In this document: in pieces, positions 52,927 through 61,993 of the stretch
Layout: every line of letters begins with the position of its first letter
How positions within the stretch are numbered: the first letter of the stretch is position 1
Assembly (NCBI RefSeq): GCF_004358675.1
Contig: NZ_SMZO01000014.1
Coordinates: forward strand, 22,258 to 86,257
Direction of reading: 5' to 3'
DNA: 64,000 nt
Origin: Meridianimarinicoccus aquatilis
GTDB lineage: Bacteria > Pseudomonadota > Alphaproteobacteria > Rhodobacterales > Rhodobacteraceae
Notes under the pieces: model-generated
Told to the model about the DNA's origin: nothing
Databases searched by the model: none
The model's input: only the letters and a program-made list of their open reading frames with translations
Position numbers and translations under genes: made by a program

Positions 52927-54174
52927 ATGACCAGTTTCGCAGATGCCGCCCTTGCCGCCACGGCCCGTATGCGCGGGCTCTTTCCGCCGACGCCCTGTTT
53001 ACGGAACGATTTCCTGTCGGAAAAATTTGGCGCAGAGATTTGGCTGAAACGGGAAGATCTGTCGCCCGTTCGCTCGTATAAGATCCGGGGCGCATTCAAT
53101 GCCATGCGCAAGGTGCGCGCAAACGACCCGGCGCAGGAGCAATTCGTGTGCGCCAGTGCGGGAAATCACGCGCAGGGTGTGGCCTTTGCCTGCCGCCATT
53201 TCGGGGTGCGCGGCACCATCTATATGCCGGTGACCACACCGCAGCAGAAAATCCACAAGACACGCACATTTGGTGGCGATTCTATCGAGGTGCGGCTGGT
53301 CGGCGATTATTTTGACGATACGCTGGCCGCCGCGCAGGCGTGGTGCGCCGAGGTGGGCGGGCATTTCCTTGCGCCGTTCGATGATGACGACGTGATCGAG
53401 GGCCAAGCCTCGGTCGCGGTGGAGATTCTGGATCAGCTGGGCAGCGCGCCCGACATGGTGATTTTACCGGTGGGTGGCGGCGGTTTGTCAGCCGGGTCGC
53501 GTAAATACCTGAGCGAGGTCGCTCCCGATGTTGCGTTGCGGCTGGTCGAGCCCGAGGGCGGCGCAAGTCTGATGGCAGCCTTGCATGCCGGTGCGCCGGT
53601 GACATTACCGAAGGTTGATAACTTCGTCGATGGCGCATCGGTGGCGCGGATTGGGGCGCGGAATTTTGCAGCCTTGGCTGAGACAGATCCGGCCAATGTG
53701 CTGAGCGCACCAGAGGATCGGATTTGCGTGACGCTGCTTGAGATGCTGAACATTGAAGGGATCGTTCTGGAACCGGCTGGAGCGCTGGCCGTAGATGTTC
53801 TGCCAACTCTTGCCGCAGACATCGCGGGCAAAACAGTTGTGTGCGTGACCTCGGGCGGTAATTTTGATTTTGAGCGTCTGCCTGAAGTGAAGGAGCGGGC
53901 GCAGAGATTCTCGGGGTTGAAGAAGTACTTCATTTTGCGTCTGCCACAGCGCCCCGGCGCGCTGCGTGACTTTCTGGAATTGTTGGGACCGAACGACGAT
54001 ATTGCACGTTTCGAATATCTTAAGAAATCAGCGCGCAATTTCGGGTCTGTTCTTATTGGGATCGAAACCGTGGATGCGTCGAATTTTCAGCATCTTTTTG
54101 CCCAGCTGGACGAACGGGGCTTCGTCTATCAGGACATAACGCACACGCCCACTTTGGCAGAGTTCCTGATCTAG
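52927..54174 (+). CDS. ilvA: Threonine ammonia-lyase
   Basis: 415 residues. A PLP enzyme that turns threonine into 2-oxobutanoate for isoleucine synthesis. The PLP lysine is in SYKIRGAFNAM, the phosphate loop is VGGGGLSAG, and ASAGNHAQGVAFA is conserved. The C-terminal ACT-like region (FILRLPQRPGALRDFLELLG) gives feedback control by isoleucine. AAGGAG precedes the ATG at 52927; the frame upstream has no start. About 250 bases before it hold only leader sequence. Confidence 0.96.
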   Translation: MTSFADAALAATARMRGLFPPTPCLRNDFLSEKFGAEIWLKREDLSPVRSYKIRGAFNAMRKVRANDPAQEQFVCASAGNHAQGVAFACRHFGVRGTIYMPVTTPQQKIHKTRTFGGDSIEVRLVGDYFDDTLAAAQAWCAEVGGHFLAPFDDDDVIEGQASVAVEILDQLGSAPDMVILPVGGGGLSAGSRKYLSEVAPDVALRLVEPEGGASLMAALHAGAPVTLPKVDNFVDGASVARIGARNFAALAETDPANVLSAPEDRICVTLLEMLNIEGIVLEPAGALAVDVLPTLAADIAGKTVVCVTSGGNFDFERLPEVKERAQRFSGLKKYFILRLPQRPGALRDFLELLGPNDDIARFEYLKKSARNFGSVLIGIETVDASNFQHLFAQLDERGFVYQDITHTPTLAEFLI

Positions 54175-54500
54175 CCTGCCATTCTTTGGGTGTCACCGTT
54201 TTGTATTTCGACCTTTGACCGGGCATAGGCGGCCAGCACGTGCGCAACATCAACCGTGGCCGCCCCGCCGGTGCGCAAGGCAGATTCGGCATTGCTGCAT
54301 ACGGTTGCCAGGTCATCGAACCCGAGATTAAGCGCCGCGCCCTTCATGAAATGCAGTTCACTTCCCAATGTTTCCGGGTCCGGCGCCGCGGCGAGCCGTT
54401 CGGCCACACCATCGGTTTCTTCCAGAAACAAGGCAACCACTTCCTCGAACGCATCGGCGCCGACCTCTGATCGCAGTTCGTGAACTCTATCCCAATTCAT
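54171..54500 (-). CDS. Hpt-domain phosphotransfer protein
   Basis: A 109-residue four-helix Hpt domain. The phospho-accepting His50 lies in SELHFMKGAALNLGF; helices before and after fit the fold. Such proteins pass phosphate between a kinase and a receiver. It is divergent from a REC-PP2C gene, with a near-perfect CtrA box between them, so the receiver of that protein is the obvious partner. The stop overlaps the convergent ilvA end by four bases. Confidence 0.88.
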   Translation of the reverse strand: MNWDRVHELRSEVGADAFEEVVALFLEETDGVAERLAAAPDPETLGSELHFMKGAALNLGFDDLATVCSNAESALRTGGAATVDVAHVLAAYARSKVEIQNGDTQRMAG

Positions 54501-54558
54501 TGCAGTCCCTTCCTTCGCTATTTTCAGCGAGCATGGAGTTGCAGCTATCAGGCAGTGA

Positions 54559-54573
54559 TTAAGCTGTTGTTAG
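54559..54573. promoter_or_regulatory. Near-perfect CtrA-type box between the Hpt and REC-PP2C genes
   Basis: TTAA (54559-54562), seven bases, TTAG (54570-54573): seven of eight positions of TTAA-N7-TTAA. It lies about 60 bases from the Hpt start and 83 from the REC-PP2C start. Confidence 0.4.
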
Positions 54574-54655
54574 CAAATACACCCACATTTTATCTTTCAC
54601 CCGGCATTAACCCTGCGGTGTCACTCCTCAATGCGGATATTTGAGGACCAACAGA

Positions 54656-55921
54656 ATGCACAGCATCGCACGACAACCCAGACCGCCGGCGGCGGAAAGG
54701 AATGGCGCGCCCCGCATCCTTGTGGTGGATGACAGCCGTGCGCAGCGCATGGTGCTGGCCGCCACGCTGCGGCGCAGCGGATATGAGGTATTCGAAGCCG
54801 ATAGCGGTGAGGCCGCGCTGGAAGTGGCGCAGGAGCATGGGCTGCATCTGGTACTGAGCGACTGGATGATGCCGGGCATGAGCGGCCCTGACCTGTGCCG
54901 TGCCCTGCGCCAACGAGAGGGCGGCGACTATGTTTATTTCATCTTGTTAACCTCGAAGAACGAACGTGCCGAGATCGCCGAAGGGCTTGAGATGGGCGCC
55001 GATGACTTTTTGACCAAGCCTGTCAGCGGTGACGAATTGCGCGCAAGGCTGAACGCCGGGAACCGAATCCTCGACATGCAGGGGGAGTTGACCGCGAAGA
55101 ATCGGTTGGTCGAGGACACGCTGAACGAGTTGCAGCGCCTGTATGATTTGGTGGACAGCGACCTTCGAGAGGCGCGTAAACTTCAAGACGCGCTGGTGCG
55201 CGACAGGTTCCACGATTTTGGCGTCGGCCAGGTGTCGCTGCTATTGCGGTCATCAGGGCATGTGGGCGGCGATCTGGTGGGCTTTTTCCGCGCCAGTCAA
55301 ACCCAGATTGCATTATACTCCATCGATGTGTCCGGCCACGGCATCACATCGGCTTTGATGACAGCCCGCCTCGCCGGGCATCTCAACACGGCCTCGCCGG
55401 AATATAATATCGCGCTGAGTCACACGGCGGGCGATTTTTATCGGGTGCTGCCATCCGACGTCGTGGTCACACGGTTCAACGATCTGATGTCAAATGTCAT
55501 CGAGACCGAGCATTACTTTACGATTGTCTTTGCCATCGTCGACCTGAACAGCGGCGACGTGCAGTTGACGCAAGCCGGGCACCCCTATCCTGCGGTTCAG
55601 CGCAAGAACGGGACGATTGAATATCACGGAAACGGCGGGCTGCCAGTCGGGTTGATCGACGGGGCGGGTTATGAACGGGTGTCTCTGCATCTGGAGCCCG
55701 GCGACCGGCTGTTATTGTGTTCGGATGGGTTGACCGAATGCCACCAACCAAGTGGTGCCTTGCTTGAAGAAGAAGGGCTGGCCCGGATGCTGGCAGATCA
55801 TCATGACGTACGTGGGCCTGCACTTCTTGAACAACTGGTCGCAGATTTGGCCGAATTTCACGGTAGCGACGCCTTTCCAGACGACCTTTCAGCCGTGCTG
55901 TTTGAATATGCTGGAAAATAG
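54656..55921 (+). CDS. Receiver-PP2C phosphatase (RsbU/RbaY-like)
   Basis: 421 residues. A receiver domain at about 20-140 with VVDDSRAQRMVL, phospho-Asp69 in VLSDWMMPGMSG and the Lys in LTKPVSG. A short helical linker follows, then a SpoIIE-type PP2C domain at about 190-420 with GGDLVGFF, IDVSGHGITSAL, LCSDGLTE and FPDDLSAVLFEY. Such proteins dephosphorylate an anti-sigma antagonist (RsbV) in partner-switching. The layout equals RbaY of Rhodobacter capsulatus, which affects gene transfer agent production. GAGGA before the ATG at 54656 beats a TTG at 54641. No RsbV/RsbW genes are adjacent. Confidence 0.9.
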   Translation: MHSIARQPRPPAAERNGAPRILVVDDSRAQRMVLAATLRRSGYEVFEADSGEAALEVAQEHGLHLVLSDWMMPGMSGPDLCRALRQREGGDYVYFILLTSKNERAEIAEGLEMGADDFLTKPVSGDELRARLNAGNRILDMQGELTAKNRLVEDTLNELQRLYDLVDSDLREARKLQDALVRDRFHDFGVGQVSLLLRSSGHVGGDLVGFFRASQTQIALYSIDVSGHGITSALMTARLAGHLNTASPEYNIALSHTAGDFYRVLPSDVVVTRFNDLMSNVIETEHYFTIVFAIVDLNSGDVQLTQAGHPYPAVQRKNGTIEYHGNGGLPVGLIDGAGYERVSLHLEPGDRLLLCSDGLTECHQPSGALLEEEGLARMLADHHDVRGPALLEQLVADLAEFHGSDAFPDDLSAVLFEYAGK

Positions 55922-56038
55922 GGGCGATGCCACAAAGCATTGGCGCAAAAATCAGGCGCGATGTCCTGTTTCAGCCAACTTTCCTTTGGCAGCACACGGT
56001 TTTGCCAAGCATTGAGGGCGCATGCGCCCCGTGCAGCC

Positions 56039-56473
56039 CTAGCCGATCACTGCGCGCAAAGCAGCCCTGTCACCGGGACTGGCCACAAGCCCGGCCGCTG
56101 AACGTGCAGGAACCCAGAATTCCGTGTGCCCCGGTTCAGACGGCGGCCCGAGGCGCAAGGCCGGACGCGCCAAGTAAATGGTGCAGATCTTTTCTGCCCA
56201 GAGGTCGTATTCAGGCATGTAGGTAAAGCGCTTGTGCACATCTACGCGCCGCACGGAGCCGACACACCAGCCGGTTTCTTCGAACACTTCACGGTGCAAG
56301 GCGTGCAAGGGATTTTCACCGGGATCAATGCCACCACCCGGCAGTTGAAATTCAGGGGAAGGGGCCTGTTGATGGGTCAAAAGAACCCTGCCCGCCCGCA
56401 ACAGAATGGCGTACACACCGGGTCGCGGTGTGTAGCGTGTATCGGAACGAGGTGAATTTCCAAATCGGCGCAT
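56039..56473 (-). CDS. NUDIX hydrolase
   Basis: 144 residues. The Nudix box is complete: GGGIDPGENPLHALHREVFEETGW in parts (GX5EX7REUXEEXGU). The N-terminus reads RYTPRPGVYAILLRAGRVLL. Substrate (a nucleoside diphosphate derivative) cannot be told. Divergent from hslO with about 70 bases between. Confidence 0.9.
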   Translation of the reverse strand: MRRFGNSPRSDTRYTPRPGVYAILLRAGRVLLTHQQAPSPEFQLPGGGIDPGENPLHALHREVFEETGWCVGSVRRVDVHKRFTYMPEYDLWAEKICTIYLARPALRLGPPSEPGHTEFWVPARSAAGLVASPGDRAALRAVIG

Positions 56474-56542
56474 GCCTTGGACCTGCGGTTGTCGTGCCTA
56501 TATTGGCGCGGTATGCCCAAAACACAGGGCGAAGGGAACCCC

Positions 56543-57556
56543 ATGACACTTGGATCAATAATAGCCTGGGACGACACCGTTCTGCCATTTCAGCTTGACC
56601 GCAGCGACGTTCGCGGGCGGGTTGCTCGGCTTGACGGTGTGCTGGACCAGATTCTTGCACAACACGACTACCCCCCGCAGATCGAAGCGCTTGTCGCCGA
56701 GATGGCTTTGCTGACGGCCATGATCGGGCAAACGATCAAACTGCGTTGGAAGCTGTCACTTCAAGTGCGCGGTGACGGCGGCGCACGCCTGATCGCCACG
56801 GACTACTACGGCCCGACCGAAGATGGTGCGCCCGCACGCATCCGGGCTTATGCCAGCTTCGATGCGGCCAAATTGGATGATCGCCCCGCTTTCGAGCAGA
56901 TCGGCAAAGGATATTTCGCTGTTCTGCTGGATCAAGGTGACGGCACGACGCCCTATCAGGGGATCACGCCCATCGCCGGTGGGTCGCTGGCAAGCTGTGC
57001 GCAGACGTATTTCGCGCAGTCCGAGCAGTTGCCGACGCGGTTTGCGTTGTCTTACGGCACCGCGCAAACACCCGGCACTGATGCGCAATGGCGCGCCGGC
57101 GGTGTGATGTTGCAGGTGATGCCTAAGGCCTCCATTCCCGCGCCAAGCGAAGGCGGTGCTGATGAAGGTGGGCTTCTGGCCCCCAGTGACTTGTTGGATG
57201 AAGAAGACGGCGAAAGCTGGGAGCGGGCGAACATCCTGCTGGATACAGTCGAAGAAATGGAACTGATTGGCCCGCATGTGCAGCCGACGGACCTTTTGGT
57301 GCGGTTGTTTCACGAAGAGGCCCCGAGGGTGTTCGACCCCCAGCCGGTGACCTTTGGCTGCACCTGCAGCGCTGATCGCGTGCGCGAAAGCCTGTCGATC
57401 TATTCGGCGCGAGACATTGCCCATATGACAACCGAGGATGGGATCGTCACAGCCGATTGTCAGTTCTGCGGCGCGCATTACGAGTTCGACCCCGAAACAC
57501 TGGGGTTCGAGGCCAAAGTCCCGCCTGCGGAGGACGAAAGCGGTGACAACGCCTGA
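56543..57556 (+). CDS. hslO: Redox-regulated chaperone Hsp33
   Basis: 337 residues. A holdase that becomes active when its zinc cysteines are oxidised. The C-terminal zinc motif is CTCS followed about 33 residues later by CQFC. The N-terminal domain carries VRGRVARLDGVLDQIL and LSLQVRGDGGARLIATDY in parts. The ATG at 56543 begins at the conserved domain; an ATG ten codons earlier (56513) is possible. Start of a coupled run hslO - NUDIX - cca. Confidence 0.95.
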   Translation: MTLGSIIAWDDTVLPFQLDRSDVRGRVARLDGVLDQILAQHDYPPQIEALVAEMALLTAMIGQTIKLRWKLSLQVRGDGGARLIATDYYGPTEDGAPARIRAYASFDAAKLDDRPAFEQIGKGYFAVLLDQGDGTTPYQGITPIAGGSLASCAQTYFAQSEQLPTRFALSYGTAQTPGTDAQWRAGGVMLQVMPKASIPAPSEGGADEGGLLAPSDLLDEEDGESWERANILLDTVEEMELIGPHVQPTDLLVRLFHEEAPRVFDPQPVTFGCTCSADRVRESLSIYSARDIAHMTTEDGIVTADCQFCGAHYEFDPETLGFEAKVPPAEDESGDNA

Positions 57557-58157
57557 TCCATCCAGCGCGCTGGAGGCGCGGCTGCGGGCGGCCTTGGCGC
57601 GGCGGACCGATCCGTCGTCGGATTTCGACCTGAACCCTGACACGGTGCTGCCCGAAGGGCGGCGCCTGCGGCCTGCCGCGGTCTTGGTTGGCGTGATCGG
57701 GCCTGATGACGCGCCAGAGGTTATTTTGACAAAACGGTCATCACGGTTGCAGCACCACCCAGGGCAGATTGCCTTTCCGGGTGGCAAGCAGGATGCGGGC
57801 GATGACGGGCCCGTGGACGCGGCCTTGCGTGAAGCTGAGGAAGAAATTGGTTTGCCGCGTGATTTGGTGCGCGTTCTGGGGAACTTGCCCCCCCATGAGA
57901 CGGTCACGGGGTTCACTGTGACCCCGGTTCTGGCACGGATTACCGGCGATTTCGTCCCAGTGGCAGAGGCAGGCGAAGTTGCAGAAGTTTTTCGCGTGCC
58001 GCTGGCCCATCTGAGCGATCCGGCCCGGTTTCGCATCGAGGGGCGGCGCTGGCGCGGGCAACAGCGACAATACTACACTGTGCCTTGGGGGCCGTATTAC
58101 ATCTGGGGCGCGACTGCGCGCATTCTGCGCGGGCTGGCCGGGCGGCTGGACCCGTGA
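57543..58157 (+). CDS. NUDIX CoA pyrophosphatase
   Basis: 204 residues from a GTG at 57543 that lies inside the end of hslO (14-base overlap), nine bases behind GGAGG. The CoA-specific pattern LQHHPGQIAFPGGKQD precedes the Nudix box AALREAEEEIGLP. Enzymes of this type (NudL/YeaB) cleave CoA to phosphopantetheine and 3',5'-ADP. Coupled to cca by a GTGA overlap. Confidence 0.92.
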   Translation: MTTPDPSSALEARLRAALARRTDPSSDFDLNPDTVLPEGRRLRPAAVLVGVIGPDDAPEVILTKRSSRLQHHPGQIAFPGGKQDAGDDGPVDAALREAEEEIGLPRDLVRVLGNLPPHETVTGFTVTPVLARITGDFVPVAEAGEVAEVFRVPLAHLSDPARFRIEGRRWRGQQRQYYTVPWGPYYIWGATARILRGLAGRLDP

Positions 58158-59305
58158 CGCGCATCACGGCAGACTGGCTCGACGCGGCCGCCACGCGCGC
58201 GGTTTTCGATGCGTTGACCGGTGCCGGGCATGCGGCTTATGCCGTGGGGGGCTGTGTGCGGAATACGCTTCTGCATCGGCCCGTTGCCGATGTGGACATT
58301 GCCACCGATGCCCGCCCAGAGCAGACCATTGCTGCGGCCCAGACTGCGGGGCTGCAAGCGATACCGACAGGCGCAGCCCACGGCACAATCACTTTGGTCG
58401 CTGGCGGTGACCCGTTCGAGGTCACGACTTTTCGTCATGACGTCGACACGGATGGCCGCCACGCGGTTGTCGCTTTTTCAGACCGGCTGGAGGATGACGC
58501 CGCGCGGCGAGATTTCACCATGAATGCGCTTTATGCTGACCCCGATGGGCATGTGATCGATCCCATGCACGGGCTGCCAGATCTGCGCGCCGGGCGGTTG
58601 CGGTTCATTGGGGATCCGTCACAGCGCATCGCCGAAGATTATTTGCGAATTCTGCGGTTTTTTCGGTTTCATGCCTGGTATGCCGACCCCGATGGCGGGA
58701 TTGATGCCGAGGGGTTGGCGGCCTGTGCGGCGGGGCAAGATGGTCTGACGCGGGTGTCTGCGGAACGGGTTGGCCATGAAATACTACGGCTTCTGGCAGC
58801 AGATGACCCGGCACCCGCAGTTGCGGCGATGGAAAGCACCGGAATTCTGGCGCGGCTGTTGCCCGGCGCAGATACAAAAGGGCTGGCGCCGCTTGTGATG
58901 CTTGAAGACGGCCTGCCCCCTGATCCGCTTCGGCGGCTGGCTGCGTTGGGTGGAGAGGATCCCACAGAACGACTGCGGTTAAGCCGCGCTCAAACCCGCC
59001 GGCTTGAGCTGTTGGCAGGGGCGGCACGCGACGGGATTGGGGTGGCGGAAATGAGCTATCGCCATGGCCCCCAAGAGGCACGAAACAGTGCGCTGATCCG
59101 CTCGGCGTTGTTGGCCACCCCCCTGCCCCCAACGCTTGACGAGGATATCGCGCGCGGCGCAGGGGCGAAATTCCCGGTTGCTGCGGCTGACCTGATGCCG
59201 GGCCTGACGGGGCGCGCTTTGGGCGCGCGGTTGCGCACGCTAGAGGCCGCTTGGATCGCATCGGAGTTCACATTGACACGGGACGCTCTGCTCGCGCTGC
59301 GTTAA
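58154..59305 (+). CDS. cca: CCA tRNA nucleotidyltransferase / polyA polymerase family
   Basis: 383 residues. The class II nucleotidyltransferase head has YAVGGCVRNTLLHRPVADVDIATDA in parts (GG followed by the DxD metal site), then TTFRHDVDTDGRHAVVAF and RRDFTMNALYAD. RIAEDYLRILRFFRFHAWY binds RNA. It restores the CCA end of tRNAs. The start is a GTG overlapping the NUDIX stop. No HD domain is attached. Confidence 0.95.
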   Translation: MTRITADWLDAAATRAVFDALTGAGHAAYAVGGCVRNTLLHRPVADVDIATDARPEQTIAAAQTAGLQAIPTGAAHGTITLVAGGDPFEVTTFRHDVDTDGRHAVVAFSDRLEDDAARRDFTMNALYADPDGHVIDPMHGLPDLRAGRLRFIGDPSQRIAEDYLRILRFFRFHAWYADPDGGIDAEGLAACAAGQDGLTRVSAERVGHEILRLLAADDPAPAVAAMESTGILARLLPGADTKGLAPLVMLEDGLPPDPLRRLAALGGEDPTERLRLSRAQTRRLELLAGAARDGIGVAEMSYRHGPQEARNSALIRSALLATPLPPTLDEDIARGAGAKFPVAAADLMPGLTGRALGARLRTLEAAWIASEFTLTRDALLALR

Positions 59306-59323
59306 CCAGTTTTCCGAGACCTA

Positions 59324-59336
59324 TTACCTTAGGTAA
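59324..59336. promoter_or_regulatory. Palindrome upstream of the PEP-CTERM-like gene
   Basis: TTACCT-T-AGGTAA, two perfect 6-base arms around one base, 40 bases before the start of the surface-protein gene. A likely operator; the binding protein is unknown. Confidence 0.4.
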
Positions 59337-59375
59337 AATATGGTGATATGTTTAAGCAAAGAGGGAGGGTTTGCT

Positions 59376-60035
59376 ATGTTAAAAAGTCTTATTTCGGCCG
59401 TCGGTTTTGTTAGCTTGAGCTTGGTAGGTACGGTGCATGCTGCATCCGTGAGCCCGGAAAGCTATGATATGCTGAATGGTGGAACCGGGTCATTTACCTA
59501 TCGCGATGACAGCTATTCTGGCGGCACTGGCAATCCGGCCGTGAGTTATAGCGCGTTAACCGGCGGACTTGGCGATTTGACAGACGGCGTCATCGCGACC
59601 CAGAACTGGAACGTCACTCCGGGGCCTTATGTCGGGTGGTGGTCGAGCGTCGTCGTCAACCCACAGGTGACGTTTAAGTTCGATCAGGCTTACGACTTCA
59701 CGTCGATCACGGCCTATGTGGACGATTCCAACGGGGCTGGCGGTGTTTCGTTGCCCAATTCGATCGATGTGAGCGGCGCTGGAAATTTCGCGATTTCAGA
59801 TCCTGCATCTGCCGCGCCGATTGCTTTTGTGATGAACGTCACCGGCCTGACGAGCGATTCAGTTACCCTGACATTCAATCATCGTAATTCATGGATCATG
59901 GTCAGCGAAGTGCGGTTCGACGGAACGCCGACAAGTGCTGTTCCGGTACCTGCTGCGCTGCCGCTATTGGGTGCAGGGCTTGGGGCCCTTGGCCTCATGC
60001 GCGCACGGCGCAGGACCTCCGCCAAGGCAGCTTGA
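59376..60035 (+). CDS. PEP-CTERM/VPLPA-like exported protein
   Basis: 219 residues: signal peptide (about 1-22, ending VHAAS), a Gly/Ser/Thr-rich beta-sandwich body (VGWWSSVVVNPQVTFKFDQ, SITAYVDDSNGAGGVSL) resembling F5/8 type C or galactose-binding folds, and a sorting tail VPVPAALPLLGAGLGALGLM followed by RARRR. GAGGG six to seven bases before the ATG at 59376 sets the start. It is the second such protein in the window (the other is at 22.8-24.1 kb), which implies that an exosortase system exists elsewhere in the genome. Confidence 0.85.
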   Translation: MLKSLISAVGFVSLSLVGTVHAASVSPESYDMLNGGTGSFTYRDDSYSGGTGNPAVSYSALTGGLGDLTDGVIATQNWNVTPGPYVGWWSSVVVNPQVTFKFDQAYDFTSITAYVDDSNGAGGVSLPNSIDVSGAGNFAISDPASAAPIAFVMNVTGLTSDSVTLTFNHRNSWIMVSEVRFDGTPTSAVPVPAALPLLGAGLGALGLMRARRRTSAKAA

Positions 60036-60050
60036 ACGGTGACCTGACTT

Positions 60051-60085
60051 TACCCGGCCGCCCCTGTGTCGCGGCCGGGTTTGGA
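60051..60085 (+). terminator. Terminator after the PEP-CTERM-like gene
   Basis: A perfect 10-bp stem ACCCGGCCGC (60052-60061) / GCGGCCGGGT (60071-60080) with a 9-base loop, 16 bases past the stop. Only a short TTT follows, so efficiency is uncertain. Confidence 0.65.
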
Positions 60086-60142
60086 AAGTGGAGATTTCGG
60101 GTTAGATACAAGGCCACGCCTTTTCTTGGATAAGCCTTTCCC

Positions 60143-61993
60143 GTGTTCCGATTCTTCGAAACTCTTGTCGATCCCTATGTGAGCTATGCTCACGAGGACA
60201 CACCGCCCAAGCGGTTGTGGCCTTTTTTGCGTGGCTATGCGCGCCCCTTCCGGGGGCTTTTTGCTTTGACCGGGATGATGTCGATCACTGTTGCCGCGGT
60301 CGAAGTTGGCTTGATCTGGTACATGGGGCGGATCGTCGACGTTCTGTCCGCAACCGGGCCGGAAATGGTTTGGGAAACCTATGGGCTGGAATTGATTCTG
60401 GCCGCAGTGTTTCTGCTTCTCCTGCGTCCGATGATTCAGGCGTTGGATGTACTGCTTCTTAACAACGCGATTTTGCCAAATTTTGGCACGTTGATTCGTT
60501 GGCGCGCGCACCGTCACGTGTTGCGCCAATCCGTTGGCTGGTTCGAGAATGACTTTGCCGGACGGATCGCGAACCGGATCATGCAGGCACCGCCCGCTGC
60601 CGGTGACGCCGTATTTCAGGTGTTTGATGCACTGACATTTGCCGTGGCGTACATGATCGGCGCCGCCATTTTGCTGGCCGATGCCGATCTGCGACTGGCC
60701 GTGCCATTGGTGGCGTGGCTCGTATGTTATGCCGCGCTGGTGCGCTGGACGATCCGCCGGGTCGGCCCCGCCTCGCAGGCCAGCAGTGACGCGAGGTCGA
60801 TGACAACGGGCCGGGTGGTGGACAGTTATTCAAACATCCAGTCGGTGAAGCTTTTTGCCCATCACGACCGGGAAATCGCCTATGCCCACGAGGCCATAGA
60901 AACGACGCGCCAGACCTTTGCCCGCGAGATGCGCATTTTCACTGTCATGGATATCACGCTGACTTTGCTGAACGGCGCACTGATTGTCGGCGTTGTCGGC
61001 TGGGCCATTGGCTTGTGGATGCATGGCGCGGCCAGCGTCGGGGTTGTGGCCGCCGCAACCGCGCTGACCTTGCGCCTGAACGCGATGACCGGATGGATCA
61101 TGTGGGCTGTCAGCACCTTTTTCCGCTCGCTCGGGGTAGTGAAAGAGGGGATGGAGACGATCGCACAACCCATCACCTTGCTGGATCGCCCAGACGCCGT
61201 GCCGTTGCGACTGACCGATGGCGGTATCAAAGTGACGAGCCTGTCACACCACTATGGGCGCGGGGCTGGCGGATTGGACCAGATAGACTTCACCCTCAGA
61301 CCTGGTGAAAAGATCGGGCTTGTCGGGCGCTCTGGCGCGGGCAAATCCACTTTGGTCAAGTTGCTTTTGCGGTTCTACGAGGCCGAAGGCGGACGTATCG
61401 AAATTGACGGTCAGGATATCGCGGGGGTGACCCAAGACAGTCTGCGTGCCCAGATTGGCATGGTCAGCCAAGAAGCGTCGCTGATGCACCGGTCGGTTCG
61501 CGACAACATTTTGTACGGCCGCCCGGATGCAAGCGAGGCCGAGATGATTGCGGCCGCTCGCAAGGCCGAGGCGCATGAGTTCATCCTTGATCTGGAAGAC
61601 CCGCAAGGGCGGCGCGGCTATGACGCCCATGTCGGCGAACGAGGGGTCAAATTGTCTGGCGGGCAACGGCAGCGCGTGTCACTGGCGCGAGTCATCTTGA
61701 AAGACGCGCCGATCCTTGTGCTGGATGAGGCGACAAGCGCCTTGGACAGCGAGGTCGAGGCGCAAATACAGGCGACGCTTTATGACATGATGGACGGCAA
61801 GACGGTGATCGCCATCGCGCACCGGCTGTCCACCATCGCAGCGATGGACCGTATTCTGGTTCTGGAAGATGGCCGCATCGCCGAAGTTGGTGCCCATGAC
61901 GCGTTGTTGGCACAGGGCGGGCTTTATGCCGGTTTCTGGGCGCGGCAATCAGGTGGATTTATTGGTTCAGATGACAACGAGGCCGCGGAATGA
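60143..61993 (+). CDS. ABC exporter half-transporter (first of pair)
   Basis: 616 residues from a GTG. A type IV exporter membrane domain with six segments (about 30-330) followed by a nucleotide-binding domain: Walker A GRSGAGKST, Q-loop MVSQEASLMHRSVRDNILYG, signature LSGGQRQRVSLAR, Walker B ILVLDEATSALDSE, H-loop IAHRLST. All catalytic residues are intact. It would pair with the next gene product as a heterodimer exporting a lipid, drug or peptide. The stop overlaps the next start (ATGA). Confidence 0.92.
   Translation: MFRFFETLVDPYVSYAHEDTPPKRLWPFLRGYARPFRGLFALTGMMSITVAAVEVGLIWYMGRIVDVLSATGPEMVWETYGLELILAAVFLLLLRPMIQALDVLLLNNAILPNFGTLIRWRAHRHVLRQSVGWFENDFAGRIANRIMQAPPAAGDAVFQVFDALTFAVAYMIGAAILLADADLRLAVPLVAWLVCYAALVRWTIRRVGPASQASSDARSMTTGRVVDSYSNIQSVKLFAHHDREIAYAHEAIETTRQTFAREMRIFTVMDITLTLLNGALIVGVVGWAIGLWMHGAASVGVVAAATALTLRLNAMTGWIMWAVSTFFRSLGVVKEGMETIAQPITLLDRPDAVPLRLTDGGIKVTSLSHHYGRGAGGLDQIDFTLRPGEKIGLVGRSGAGKSTLVKLLLRFYEAEGGRIEIDGQDIAGVTQDSLRAQIGMVSQEASLMHRSVRDNILYGRPDASEAEMIAAARKAEAHEFILDLEDPQGRRGYDAHVGERGVKLSGGQRQRVSLARVILKDAPILVLDEATSALDSEVEAQIQATLYDMMDGKTVIAIAHRLSTIAAMDRILVLEDGRIAEVGAHDALLAQGGLYAGFWARQSGGFIGSDDNEAAE

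Noticed and set aside
52668..53111. 147-codon reverse frame opposite the ilvA start, overlapping the zinc-finger gene by ATGA
   Set aside because: It is a shadow of ilvA with no domain or ribosome site; the ATGA overlap is coincidental.
56016..56029. GGGCGCATGCGCCC palindrome after the NUDIX gene
   Set aside because: No U run on either strand and too short to call a terminator or operator.
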